Assembly: GCF_000953675.1 (NCBI RefSeq)
Contig: NZ_LN679998.1
Coordinates: forward strand, 829,911-893,910
From: Paraclostridium sordellii
GTDB lineage: Bacteria > Bacillota > Clostridia > Peptostreptococcales > Peptostreptococcaceae
Direction of reading: 5' to 3'
DNA length: 64,000 bases
Shown: positions 44,151 through 52,868 of the stretch, piece by piece
How positions within the stretch are numbered: position 1 is the stretch's first letter
Layout of the letters: each line of letters begins with the position of its first letter
Notes under the pieces: generated by a model
Seen by the model: only the letters and a program-made list of their open reading frames with translations
What the model was told of the DNA's origin: nothing
Database searches by the model: none
Program-made: the position numbers and the translations under genes

Positions 44151-44654
44151 ATGAATATATTGAGCTCAAGCAAAAAAATAAAAGAATCAAAAGTAAAAGA
44201 CTATATAGTTGAAAATCAAGAAAGGTTTTACAAAATAGCATACAGTTATGTCAAAAACGAAGATGACGCATTAGATATTGTACATGATGCTATATGTAAG
44301 GCACTTCAAAAAATAGATACGCTTAAAAATATAGAAGTAGTTAAAACTTGGTTTTATAAAATATTAGTAAATAGCGCTATAGATTATATAAGAAAAAACA
44401 ACAAGTATGTAAGCTTAAGTCAAGAAGATATGATAAATGAAAAAATATCAAATGATATATATTCTGATATAGATCTTGAACAAGCACTAGATAGGCTTCC
44501 GGAAGAATACAAAAGTATAATAATGTTGAGATACTTTGAGGATATGAAAATAGAAGAAATAGCTAATGTTTTACAACAAAACATAAACACTGTGAAAACA
44601 AAATTATACAAAGGGTTAAGACGGCTTAAAATAAAAATAAATACAGAGGATTAG
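44151..44654 (+). CDS. sigV: ECF sigma factor, SigV-like
   Basis: A 167-residue ECF sigma factor. Region 2 holds YKIAYSYVKNEDDALDIVHDAICKAL (centre NEDDALDIVHDA, about residue 35) and TWFYKILVNSAIDYIR (about 65). Region 4 holds LPEEYKSIIMLRYFEDM (about 112) and the helix-turn-helix IEEIANVLQQNINTVKTKL. The next gene encodes an RsiV-like anti-sigma factor, so this is most likely the lysozyme-responsive SigV (CsfV in C. difficile). It would direct wall-modification genes and its own operon. AGGAGG ribosome site; candidate ECF promoter just upstream. Confidence 0.87.
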   Translation: MNILSSSKKIKESKVKDYIVENQERFYKIAYSYVKNEDDALDIVHDAICKALQKIDTLKNIEVVKTWFYKILVNSAIDYIRKNNKYVSLSQEDMINEKISNDIYSDIDLEQALDRLPEEYKSIIMLRYFEDMKIEEIANVLQQNINTVKTKLYKGLRRLKIKINTED

Positions 44655-44669
44655 TGAGGAGAGCTATTT

Positions 44670-45527
44670 ATGGGTGATAGATATAAAATAGATAAACTAA
44701 AAGAAAACTACAACAATATAAAAATTCCTGCAAGATTAAATGATGTAGTAAATGATGCTATAAATAAAAAAAGTAATCATAAGATACAAACAAAATGGTT
44801 AGTAACAGCTGCATCTATATGCGCAGTTGTAGGAGCTATAAATATAAATCCAGTATTTGCTGACAATTTAGAACAAATTCCTGTTATAGGAAACCTAGTA
44901 AAGATAGTGAATTTTTCTAACTACCAAATAAAGGATAACGGATATGAGGCTTCTATAAAAGTGCCTAAGATTGAAGGGCTAGATAATAAAGAGTTAGAGT
45001 ATAAACTAAATAAAGAGTTTGAGGAAAATGGAAAGAAATTATACAGTCAATACTTAGAAGAGGTAAAGGGATTAAAGGAATCAAATGAAAGTGGTCATAA
45101 ATCTGCTGAATCTTGGTATGAAGTAAAAACTGATAATGACAATATATTATCTCTTGTTATATATGAGTATGAGGCAGAAGGCTCATCTAATACTACAAGA
45201 AGATTTTACAATATAGATAAGAAGAATCAAACTGTACTAACATTAGAAGGTATGTTTAAAAATGATGATTATATAAACGTAATCAGTGAAAATATAAAAC
45301 AGCAAATGGCAGAACAAATGAAAAAAGATAAGAATAAAATTTACTGGCTAAATGATAAAGAAGCTAGAAATAGTAATTTTAAGTCTATAAAAAGAGATCA
45401 GGGATTTTATATAAATAAAAGTGGAGAACTTGTTATATGTTTTGATAAGTATGAAGTAGGACCTGGAGCTATGGGATTAGTTGAATTTACTATACCAAAG
45501 GATATAATAAAGCCACTTATGAACTAA
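44670..45527 (+). CDS. rsiV: RsiV-like anti-sigma factor, lysozyme receptor type
   Basis: A 285-residue single-pass membrane protein. The N-terminal 40 residues face the cytoplasm and should hold the sigma factor. A membrane segment follows (WLVTAASICAVVGAI, about 44-60) with a signal-peptidase-like site NPVFA (about residue 65), then an extracellular DUF4179/DUF3298-like domain. In the known RsiV mechanism, lysozyme binding to the extracellular domain triggers signal-peptidase cleavage and release of SigV; the order of domains here fits. It starts 16 bases after sigV. Assignment rests on domain order and context. Confidence 0.82.
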   Translation: MGDRYKIDKLKENYNNIKIPARLNDVVNDAINKKSNHKIQTKWLVTAASICAVVGAININPVFADNLEQIPVIGNLVKIVNFSNYQIKDNGYEASIKVPKIEGLDNKELEYKLNKEFEENGKKLYSQYLEEVKGLKESNESGHKSAESWYEVKTDNDNILSLVIYEYEAEGSSNTTRRFYNIDKKNQTVLTLEGMFKNDDYINVISENIKQQMAEQMKKDKNKIYWLNDKEARNSNFKSIKRDQGFYINKSGELVICFDKYEVGPGAMGLVEFTIPKDIIKPLMN

Positions 45528-45539
45528 GGAGGTATTTAA

Positions 45540-45635
45540 GTGGAATCGAAGATATTAATTAGAACATTATTTACAATAGGTTCAGTAGGATTGGCAGCGA
45601 CTGTATATTTTATTATATTAAATCTTAATATGTAA
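45540..45635 (+). CDS. 31-residue membrane peptide in the sigV operon
   Basis: A short ORF with GTG start 6 bases after AAGGAGG, directly following rsiV (12-base gap). The product (MESKILIRTL, FTIGSVGLAA, TVYFIILNLN, M) is a short charged head and one membrane helix. The near-perfect ribosome site and the terminator downstream suggest it is translated with sigV-rsiV. Family unknown. It may stabilise or modulate RsiV, which is speculation. Confidence 0.6.
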   Translation: MESKILIRTLFTIGSVGLAATVYFIILNLNM

Positions 45636-45660
45636 ATAAAAATTGTGAATTTTAGGGGAG

Positions 45661-45689
45661 ATAGAGTCTATTTATAGGCTCTATTTTTA
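45661..45689 (+). terminator. Intrinsic terminator of the sigV operon
   Basis: Arms 45661-45670 and 45675-45684 (ATAGAGTCTA/TAGGCTCTAT, one G-U), TTTA loop, T-run. Confidence 0.85.
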
Positions 45690-45832
45690 TTTTTAAAATT
45701 AGGAGCAAAACATTATAAGATAAAGCCAAATAATAAATTTAGTAAATTTAAAAAAAAGAGTAGACTTTTTTAATTAATATGATATACTAATTAGTGTAAA
45801 AAGGATACACTAATTAAATTTGGAGGGTAAGT

Positions 45833-47365
45833 ATGTCTAACATAAATAATATAAGTGATAGATTATTTGGGAATGTTATAGTAAATCCAACTAGAGGTGA
45901 ATTAAGATCACTAGCAAATAATGTGGAAAAAACTACGGAGTTTAATAGTGCTAGTTATATAAGTGAAGTAAAAAATAGAAGTGCAAAAAATACTTATATA
46001 GTTGATGAAATAGAAACAGGGGTAGATCAACAGAAAATAAGCAAAGCCAAAGCAGATGAAATAGCAGCTAAGGTTTTTGAATATATAAAAAATAAAGATG
46101 TAATAAGAGTAGATAGAAAAATGGGAATGAATGAAAAGTTCTCTTTTAACTGTAGATTATATATATCAAAAGAATATGCAAGAATAGCTCATATGTGGAA
46201 TAATACTTTATTTAATCCAACAGATAGTGAAAATCCAGATTTAGTAAGTATATATATTCCTGAATGGCCAGAAAGAATAATGATAGCTTATCCTGAAAGT
46301 GGAGTTACATTTATACTAGGTAGTGACTATTTTGGAGAATCTAAAAAATCTTTCTTAAGAATGGCTATGTATAAAGTAAAAAAAGCAGGTGGATTAGGAT
46401 TTCATGCTGGAAGTAAAGTACTTAGAGTTTATGATAAAAACGATGAATTAAAAGATGTAGGATTTATAATGTTTGGTCTTAGTGGAACTGGTAAAACTAC
46501 ATTAACTATACATGATCATGAATTATCTGGAGAAGAAAAAGCAGTAGTAAGACAAGATGATGTTGTATTTATGGATGAAGATAGATGCTGTTTTGGAACA
46601 GAGAATGGATTTTATATAAAAACAGAAGGATTAAATCCTAAGCAACAAAGTGTTTTATATAAAGCTGCAACAAGTGAAAATGCAGCATTAGAAAATATAA
46701 AAGTTGACGAAAATGGAAAAGTAGATTTCTATGATACAACTCTTACATCAAATGGTAGAGGAGTTATATTAAGAGATGAAATAGATACAACTGATGGTAC
46801 AGTAGATTTAGAAAAAGCAAATAAAATAATTTTTATAACTAGAAGAAATGATATAGTACCACCTGTTGTTAAGTTAGATCCAAAACAAGCACTAGATGCA
46901 TTTATGTTAGGAGAATCCATAGAGACTTCAGCAGGAGACCCTACAAAAGCAGGGCAATCAAAAAGATGTGTTGGAACAAATCCTTTTATAATGGGACCAG
47001 AAATAGAAGAAGGATTAAGGCTTAAAGAAATACTTCAAAATAATCCAGATATGGAATGCTTTATATTAAATACAGGAAGTGTTGGAGCAAAAGAAAATAC
47101 TGATGGTGAAAAATTAACTATAAAAGTTTCTACAACTATAATGAAAGAAATAGCAAGAGACAATATAACTTGGGTAAAAGATGATGAATGGGGTTATATG
47201 ATTCCTACTAATGTTTGTGGAATAGATATAGAAAAATATAATCCAAGAAATTATTATACTAAGGAAGAGTATGCTAAAATAGCAACTAAGTTAAAATTAG
47301 AAAGACAAGAATGGTTAGCTAAATATGAAAATTTAGTTATAGATGAGATAGCAGCTACTATATAA
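45833..47365 (+). CDS. pckA: Phosphoenolpyruvate carboxykinase (ATP type)
   Basis: A 510-residue PEPCK. The kinase-1a P-loop MFGLSGTGKTTLT (about residue 213) and kinase-2-like VRQDDVVFMDED (about 238) are present, with FILGSDYFGESKKSFLRMAM (about 161) and an Arg-Gly segment TSNGRGVILRDE (about 303). It interconverts oxaloacetate plus ATP with phosphoenolpyruvate, CO2 and ADP, either for gluconeogenesis or as an ATP-forming anaplerotic step. It is somewhat divergent from the E. coli enzyme. TTGGAGGG ribosome site; monocistronic, with terminator. Confidence 0.88.
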   Translation: MSNINNISDRLFGNVIVNPTRGELRSLANNVEKTTEFNSASYISEVKNRSAKNTYIVDEIETGVDQQKISKAKADEIAAKVFEYIKNKDVIRVDRKMGMNEKFSFNCRLYISKEYARIAHMWNNTLFNPTDSENPDLVSIYIPEWPERIMIAYPESGVTFILGSDYFGESKKSFLRMAMYKVKKAGGLGFHAGSKVLRVYDKNDELKDVGFIMFGLSGTGKTTLTIHDHELSGEEKAVVRQDDVVFMDEDRCCFGTENGFYIKTEGLNPKQQSVLYKAATSENAALENIKVDENGKVDFYDTTLTSNGRGVILRDEIDTTDGTVDLEKANKIIFITRRNDIVPPVVKLDPKQALDAFMLGESIETSAGDPTKAGQSKRCVGTNPFIMGPEIEEGLRLKEILQNNPDMECFILNTGSVGAKENTDGEKLTIKVSTTIMKEIARDNITWVKDDEWGYMIPTNVCGIDIEKYNPRNYYTKEEYAKIATKLKLERQEWLAKYENLVIDEIAATI

Positions 47366-47376
47366 GCGATATATAT

Positions 47377-47410
47377 AAAGGTATGTCTTGAAAAAAGACA
47401 TACCTTTTAT
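47377..47410 (+). terminator. Intrinsic terminator
   Basis: Arms 47377-47389 and 47395-47407 (AAGGTATGTCTT/AAGACATACCTT) with T-run; follows pckA. Confidence 0.9.
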
Positions 47411-47575
47411 TATTGTTCTCAAAAAACACCTCACTATTACTATTATACCACGAAAAAAAAATAAAAAATAGAATGGAAAAACCCAACGATTTCCATTACA
47501 ATTAATGTAAGTTAAATATAAAACTTAAAAACAATTAAGTATTTAACTAATGTTTTATACAAGGGGGTACTACTT

Positions 47576-48115
47576 ATGAACGTAAGAGTAATTGGTAAAA
47601 ATATAAATCCAACAGAAAGTATAGAATCTAAGATTGAAAGTAAGATGGAGAAGTTACAACAGTACCTTAACGTAGATACAGATGTAAAAGTGACAATAAG
47701 TGCTAAAAAAGAAGATCAATCAGTAGAAGTAACTATAGCACCTATAAAGGGACCTATAATAAGAGCTGAAGATACTCAAAAAGACTTATATGCAGCTATA
47801 GATACAGTGTATGATAAACTATATAAGCAACTTAGAAAGTATAAAACTAGAGCAAAAAATAGAAAACATCATCATAAAAGCATAAGATTTGAAAACATTG
47901 AAGATTATGATTTTACTAATGATACTGATGAAAAAGATATACATATAGAAAGGGTGAAAAAATTCTCAATAAAGCCTATGAGTAGTGAAGAAGCTATTTT
48001 ACAAATGGAACTATTGGGACATGACTTCTATATGTTTAGAAATTCAGAAACTGATAAAATAAGTACAGTATATAAAAGACATGGACTAGGATATGGAATA
48101 ATTGAAGAACAATAA
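47576..48115 (+). CDS. hpf: Ribosome hibernation promoting factor, long form
   Basis: A 179-residue long-form HPF (YvyD/RaiA family). The N-terminal beta-alpha domain (about 1-100; MNVRVIGKNINPTESIE start) binds the 30S decoding site. The C-terminal dimerisation domain (about 125-179) carries the canonical KPMSSEEAILQMELLGHDF, then FRNSETD and VYKRHGLGYGII. It makes inactive 100S ribosome dimers in stationary phase. AAGGGGG ribosome site. An inverted repeat TTACA-N5-TGTAA (47496-47510) sits 66 bases upstream. Confidence 0.95.
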   Translation: MNVRVIGKNINPTESIESKIESKMEKLQQYLNVDTDVKVTISAKKEDQSVEVTIAPIKGPIIRAEDTQKDLYAAIDTVYDKLYKQLRKYKTRAKNRKHHHKSIRFENIEDYDFTNDTDEKDIHIERVKKFSIKPMSSEEAILQMELLGHDFYMFRNSETDKISTVYKRHGLGYGIIEEQ

Positions 48116-48150
48116 TATTTCATATATGGTCATTGAATTTAAATAAAAAT

Positions 48151-48190
48151 AAAAAGTGATTAGAATTAATTAATTCTAATCACTTTTTTA
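48151..48190. terminator. Perfect palindromic terminator
   Basis: A 38-base perfect palindrome (48151-48188; AAAAAGTGATTAGAATTAA arm) with T-run, after hpf. Confidence 0.9.
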
Positions 48191-48265
48191 GTGTTTAAAT
48201 TAAATTTGACTTTATATAAAAAATAAGTAATATTAATAAATAAGTATGCAAAAAGGTGGTGTAAA

Positions 48266-49156
48266 ATGGGTAGGTTTATAATTACAGTAGTTACTATATT
48301 AACGTTTATAGTTTTAATTGCCAGAAATAGAAAAATTGACAAGCATCTTAAAAAAAGAGTTACATCAACTTTTAAAGCAATCAATAAAACGTATATAGAA
48401 ATTTTTAAACAAAAACAAATTTTATCAAGACTTATTCAAGGTGCTCTTTTAGTTTTTGCTGAAGTGTCTAGTTTTGTTGGTATATATACAACAATAACTA
48501 AGCACTTAGAATTAGGAACTTTATCTGGTGGAGTTGAATTTTTATTAAAAGGTATTATAACGATAATTTGTTTTATAATAGTACATTATTCAATTGGATA
48601 TATGTTGTATTTAAGTTTGAAAATACAAAGTTTTATAAATACAGTTGAACATAAAAATCTAAAATTAGATTTTATACTAAGCTATTTTATGATAAGTACA
48701 TATTTGACTATACTTGTATTATTTCCAAAGGAATTTATAGACAATGTAGTTATAGGACTATTAGGAATGGGAGTTTGTTATTACTTAAATATAAAAACTT
48801 TGATAACTATAATAGCAAATCCATACAATATAAAATCTATGAAAAAAGAAGATAATGGATACTCAAGAATTATAATAGCTTCAATATTAATACTTTTAAT
48901 GTTGATAATAAATTTATATCTAATAGTTTGTTTAATAAATGGGCTTGAAAAAGGAGCATTTTTAAACGCTAATACTAACTTTGATTTATTCTATTATACA
49001 GTAATAACCTTTACTACAATTGGATATGGAGATATAATACCAACTACAGTTTTAGCAAAGATAGCATCTATGTTAATCTCTGTTACAAGCGTAGTTTGTT
49101 TAAGTGTATTTTTAAGTAGCGTTTTATCATACAAAGATGAACTATCTAATGATTAG
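48266..49156 (+). CDS. Ion channel (K+ channel type) membrane protein
   Basis: A 296-residue protein with about seven hydrophobic segments and, near the C-terminus, the two-helix pore with filter TFTTIGYGDIIP (about residue 250), so most likely a K+ channel of the Ion_trans_2 type. The N-terminal 200 residues are an unusual extra membrane region of several helices that I cannot assign. GTGG ribosome site before ATG. The last codons (KDELSND) lie in a palindrome shared with the convergent gene, whose 3' end overlaps this one by 11 bases. Confidence 0.78.
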   Translation: MGRFIITVVTILTFIVLIARNRKIDKHLKKRVTSTFKAINKTYIEIFKQKQILSRLIQGALLVFAEVSSFVGIYTTITKHLELGTLSGGVEFLLKGIITIICFIIVHYSIGYMLYLSLKIQSFINTVEHKNLKLDFILSYFMISTYLTILVLFPKEFIDNVVIGLLGMGVCYYLNIKTLITIIANPYNIKSMKKEDNGYSRIIIASILILLMLIINLYLIVCLINGLEKGAFLNANTNFDLFYYTVITFTTIGYGDIIPTTVLAKIASMLISVTSVVCLSVFLSSVLSYKDELSND

Positions 49157-49169
49157 ATAATTCATCTTT
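49133..49169. terminator. Bidirectional terminator inside overlapping gene ends
   Basis: Arms 49133-49150 and 49152-49169 pair over 17 of 18 positions around one base. They contain the stop codons of the channel gene (+) and the DUF308/papain-like gene (-). Read in either direction it encodes KDELSN plus one residue and stop. Confidence 0.85.
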
Positions 49170-50462
49170 TTTATTAAATGTATCTTTTCTATATATTTTC
49201 TTTTTAATAACAATAGTATTTTTTCTTTTAAATAATTTGTCTAGATAATTATAATAAGTACCTGGGGTTATTATACCGTTTATAGCTATTAAATCTAGTC
49301 CAGCAGAACCAACTATTGTATCAGCTAATCTAACACAATTAGAAGTTAAAGTAAAATATGTTTTAAAATAACCTTGTTTAAACTTATAAAAAGTACAATT
49401 TGTAGCTAAATAAAGTAAGTTAGTTTCATCAGTGTAAGTTGAATTAGGGTGTTTTTGAACATCACATTTCCATTCATAGCAATTTGATTTAATTATATCT
49501 ATTTTAGATTTTATAGCATTATACTGATTTTTATTTAAAGCCAAAGTAAAACCTATTAAAGATCGATTACATTCTTTATTTAAAAATTTTATATATTCTT
49601 TGGTACTTGCTTCAATTAAAACACCATCACTTATTAAAGTAAATAATCTATTTGAACTACTATCATAAGTTCCATAAGAATAAGTTATATTATCAATAGA
49701 TATATCTATATGACCAAAGCCATTAGCACAATCAGGCGCCAAATGAATAAATATTTCTATAGTAGAATAATAATTATTCTCTATATAACTTTCTTTGCTT
49801 TCTACAAAAATATCATTTCTCGGATTTATTTTTATAGATTCATTTATTTTTTCAAGTAGACGTTGGGGAATAAAGGCTGCGTACAATAAAGGTAGTCCAA
49901 TTCTTATTTTCCTTTTAACTCTATCTGGAATTATATTATTATAAGAAATCTCTTTAAAGAAATCAGAAAATAGTGTAAGAGAATATAATACTATATAAAT
50001 TCCTGAAAATTTAGCAACCACATACATATATTGTTGAGGATGAAATAATAAAATTAAGCTAAATACTAAAGATATGACGCTAACTGCTATACCAATAGCC
50101 CAACCCTTTACTTTATTTTTATAAAGAACAATGGCAGCTACCAATCTTGCAATGAAATTTAAAAAAGCATACATACCAATTATTCTTACAATAGATATTC
50201 CTAAAAATATTGGATTAAATTTGATAAAAATTGCTAAAGATACATAAAAAATACCTATAATTAATTTAATTAGTAACCTTTTTTCTTTGTTAAAAATATA
50301 TGTAAGTATAGACAAAGCTCCTAAAACTATAAATACGAATGATATCATATCCAAAGTTACATCAGCTATAAACGTAAAATTAAATAATACTAGTAACCCT
50401 AATGTTAGTGATGAAAGAGCAGAAAATAGTATTGTAAATGGTGATATAGTTTTTATAGTCAT
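49146..50462 (-). CDS. HdeD/DUF308-like membrane domain fused to permuted papain-like domain
   Basis: A 438-residue fusion. Residues about 1-175 hold six membrane segments in paired hairpins resembling the HdeD/DUF308 family. Residues about 230-420 form a soluble domain with EIFIHLAPDCANGFGHIDI (His about residue 255) and, later, TSNCVRLADTIVGSAGLDL (Cys about 382). His before an NC motif is the order of circularly permuted NlpC/P60 (LRAT/YiiX-like or DUF4105-like) cysteine hydrolases. A membrane-tethered hydrolase is therefore plausible; the function is not known. AAAGGAG lies upstream of the ATG. Convergent overlap with the channel gene. Confidence 0.6.
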   Translation of the reverse strand: MTIKTISPFTILFSALSSLTLGLLVLFNFTFIADVTLDMISFVFIVLGALSILTYIFNKEKRLLIKLIIGIFYVSLAIFIKFNPIFLGISIVRIIGMYAFLNFIARLVAAIVLYKNKVKGWAIGIAVSVISLVFSLILLFHPQQYMYVVAKFSGIYIVLYSLTLFSDFFKEISYNNIIPDRVKRKIRIGLPLLYAAFIPQRLLEKINESIKINPRNDIFVESKESYIENNYYSTIEIFIHLAPDCANGFGHIDISIDNITYSYGTYDSSSNRLFTLISDGVLIEASTKEYIKFLNKECNRSLIGFTLALNKNQYNAIKSKIDIIKSNCYEWKCDVQKHPNSTYTDETNLLYLATNCTFYKFKQGYFKTYFTLTSNCVRLADTIVGSAGLDLIAINGIITPGTYYNYLDKLFKRKNTIVIKKKIYRKDTFNKKDELSNH

Positions 50463-50647
50463 ATAAAAAGCTCCTTTTATTAATTGATTTTAAGCACATA
50501 AACTATAACATTAAATTAAAAAGAAAAAATCTAGTAAACTCACTTAATAATTAAGGTTTATTTAAGAAAAATTTAAAGTTTAATTTATAGACTATAATTT
50601 GATATACCCTTATAATTAATGAATAATCAATAATAGGAGGAGACAAA

Positions 50648-50950
50648 ATGACATCAAGATTTGAAGGAAATTTATTAGGATTAATAGGAGTTAACATATT
50701 AGCAGCAATAATAAGTTTTGTGACATTGGGAATAGCTACTCCATGGGCTATGTGTATAAAGTACAGATGGGAAATAGATAATACTGTTGTAGATGGAAAA
50801 AGATTAAAGTTTGTAGGAAGCGGGACGGATTTATTTTTCCAATATATAAAATGGTGGATACTTACTATAATAACTTTAGGAATATATGGATTTTGGTTAT
50901 ATATAAATGTAATAAAATGGAAAGTTGAAAATACAATATTTGAAAACTAA
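50648..50950 (+). CDS. DUF898 (YjgN-like) membrane protein
   Basis: A 100-residue membrane protein with two hydrophobic segments: about 9-30 (LLGLIGVNILAAIISFVTLG, shortened to its core) and 66-88. It shows the DUF898 pattern: FEGNLLGLIG at the start, TLGIATPWAMCIKYRWE and TLGIYGFWLYINVIKW, the repeated TLGI..PW/FW motif. The function of the family is unknown. AGGAGGAG ribosome site. Monocistronic, with a hairpin at 50949. Confidence 0.75.
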   Translation: MTSRFEGNLLGLIGVNILAAIISFVTLGIATPWAMCIKYRWEIDNTVVDGKRLKFVGSGTDLFFQYIKWWILTIITLGIYGFWLYINVIKWKVENTIFEN

Positions 50951-50976
50951 TGAGGGTTAATATATCCTCATTTTTT
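50949..50976 (+). terminator. Intrinsic terminator
   Basis: AATGAGG (50949-50955) pairs with CCTCATT (50966-50972), then a T-run; includes the stop codon of the DUF898 gene. Confidence 0.75.
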
Positions 50977-51096
50977 ATTTTCCTTTAAAGTTAAAATGTT
51001 GTAACTAATTTTGAATCTTATTTTATGACAACGTATGCAAAATTATTATATAATTAACTTATAAAAGACAAAATAAGGTAATTTGGGGGGATTTTT

Positions 51097-52185
51097 TTGA
51101 AAAAAAGTATTAAATTAAGTAAAAAACAAACTATTATTGGGGGAATAGTTGTTATATCTATATTTGCAGGGGGGTTTACTATAGTAAAAAAAGTTCAAGG
51201 TAATAAACAATCCGAAGCGGTAATGCAAGCGACTCCAGAAATATATACTGTTCCAGGAAAAGAAAAAATATTTGTAAATGGGAAAATCGTACCAGCAAAA
51301 AAAGAAGATTTTTCTGTAGATGGGGAAAAAGGGATATTAGATACTATAAAAGTAGAAGATGGACAAAATGTAGAACAAGGTCAGCAATTATTTATTTGTA
51401 AAAATGAAACTGTAATATCCGAAATTGAAGATTTAAAAGAACAAATAAAAGTAAAAGAAAATGAAAAAAATAATTTAAATAATTTAGAAGAAGAACAAAA
51501 AAAGTCTATAGATTTAGAAATTGGGCAAATGAATAATAAGATAAAGAGCCTTGAATCAAAGGCTTATCAAACAGTCTATGCACCGTTTAGTGGAAAAATT
51601 TATATAAATGAAAAAACTCAAAATGGAGAACAATCTCCTTCGTTAATGACATTAGAGACTAATGAATTTTATATAAAAGGACAAGCAAGTGAGCAAGACT
51701 TATCTAAGATTAATATAGATCAAGAAGTTGATATATTAGTATACTCAACAAAGGAAAAGTTTAAAGGAAAAGTTACATCTATAGGAGAAAGACCATCGAC
51801 TGATCAAAATGAAGGTAATATGTCTGGAAATCAAAATATGTCTTACTATGATATAAAAGTTAGCTTTTTAGAAAATCAAGATTTATCAAAAGTTAAAAAT
51901 GGATTTCATGTTCAAAGTACAATAGAAGCTTCAAATAATAAAATAAAAGTTCCATATACTGCTTTAATTCAAGAAGATGAAAAGAAGTTTGTATACAAAG
52001 TTATCGATGGAATAGTGTATAAACAAGAAGTAAAAGCAGAAGAAGTTACAGATGAATTTGCCACTATAGTTGAAGGTGTAGGAGAAAACGATGAAGTAAT
52101 AAGATATTCAGATGATAAAGGTATAAAAGAGGGTCAAAATATTTATGAAGGTCAAGGTGTAGCATCTGAAGGAGAGGTAAAGTAA
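51097..52185 (+). CDS. Efflux periplasmic-adaptor-type (MacA/HlyD-like) subunit
   Basis: A 362-residue membrane-anchored adaptor: N-terminal anchor (about residues 13-28), lipoyl/barrel-sandwich halves (KGILDTIKVEDGQNVEQGQQLF about 83, and VYAPFSGKIYI about 157) split by a short coiled coil (about 108-150), then a beta-barrel region. It links the ABC exporter encoded next to wall-side substrates. TTG start 7 bases after GGGGGG. The next gene starts directly at the following base, so the three form a MacA-MacB-like operon. Substrate unknown. Confidence 0.88.
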   Translation: MKKSIKLSKKQTIIGGIVVISIFAGGFTIVKKVQGNKQSEAVMQATPEIYTVPGKEKIFVNGKIVPAKKEDFSVDGEKGILDTIKVEDGQNVEQGQQLFICKNETVISEIEDLKEQIKVKENEKNNLNNLEEEQKKSIDLEIGQMNNKIKSLESKAYQTVYAPFSGKIYINEKTQNGEQSPSLMTLETNEFYIKGQASEQDLSKINIDQEVDILVYSTKEKFKGKVTSIGERPSTDQNEGNMSGNQNMSYYDIKVSFLENQDLSKVKNGFHVQSTIEASNNKIKVPYTALIQEDEKKFVYKVIDGIVYKQEVKAEEVTDEFATIVEGVGENDEVIRYSDDKGIKEGQNIYEGQGVASEGEVK

Positions 52186-52866
52186 TTGAGTAAAGTAATA
52201 GAACTTAAGAACCTTCAAAAAAGATACAAGGTTGGCAAAGAAAAACTACACGTTTTGAAATCTATAAATTTAACTATAAACCAAGGCGAATTTGTAATGA
52301 TAATGGGTAAATCAGGTAGTGGAAAAACTACATTATTAAATATATTGGGTTTTTTGGATAAGTTTGATGATGGAAGCTATTTTTTTGAATATAATAATGT
52401 TACAAATTTAAATGAAAATAAGCGCTCTGAATTTAGAAATACAAATATAGGTTTTGTATTTCAACAATTTAATTTAGTAGAAACTTTAAATGTTTTCCAA
52501 AATGTAGAACTTCCTATGATATATAATAGTAAATTTTCAAAAAAAGAAAGAAAAGAAAGAGTAGAAAGGAGTCTAAAAGTAGTAGGACTTTTAGATAAAG
52601 TAAATCAAAAACCGCTTCAATTATCAGGGGGACAACAACAACGTGTAGCAATTGCAAGAGCTTTGGTAAATGATCCTCAAATAATATTTGCAGATGAACC
52701 AACAGGAGCACTAGACAGTGAAACTGGAATTGAGATAATGAATTTACTTAAAAGTTTAAATGACAGTGGTAAAACTGTAATAATGGTTACTCATGATCCA
52801 GATCTAACAAACTATGCAACAAAGCTTATAAATTTAAAAGATGGTGCCATAGTAGAGGGGGTTTAG
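52186..52866 (+). CDS. MacB/LolD-type ABC ATPase
   Basis: A 226-residue ATPase with Walker A GKSGSGKTT (about residue 41), Q-loop VFQQFNL (about 90), signature LSGGQQQRVAIARAL (about 145), Walker B IIFADEPTGALD (about 165) and switch His in VTHD. The DEPTGALDS signature is typical of MacB/FtsE-type export or mechanotransmission systems. TTG start immediately after the adaptor stop, with GGAGAGG upstream; the permease gene follows after 2 bases. Confidence 0.93.
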   Translation: MSKVIELKNLQKRYKVGKEKLHVLKSINLTINQGEFVMIMGKSGSGKTTLLNILGFLDKFDDGSYFFEYNNVTNLNENKRSEFRNTNIGFVFQQFNLVETLNVFQNVELPMIYNSKFSKKERKERVERSLKVVGLLDKVNQKPLQLSGGQQQRVAIARALVNDPQIIFADEPTGALDSETGIEIMNLLKSLNDSGKTVIMVTHDPDLTNYATKLINLKDGAIVEGV

Positions 52867-52868
52867 CT

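Noticed and set aside
49133-49169. Homology between the C-termini of the channel and the DUF308/papain-like protein
   Set aside because: The shared KDELSN arises from opposite strands of one palindrome and does not extend beyond it.
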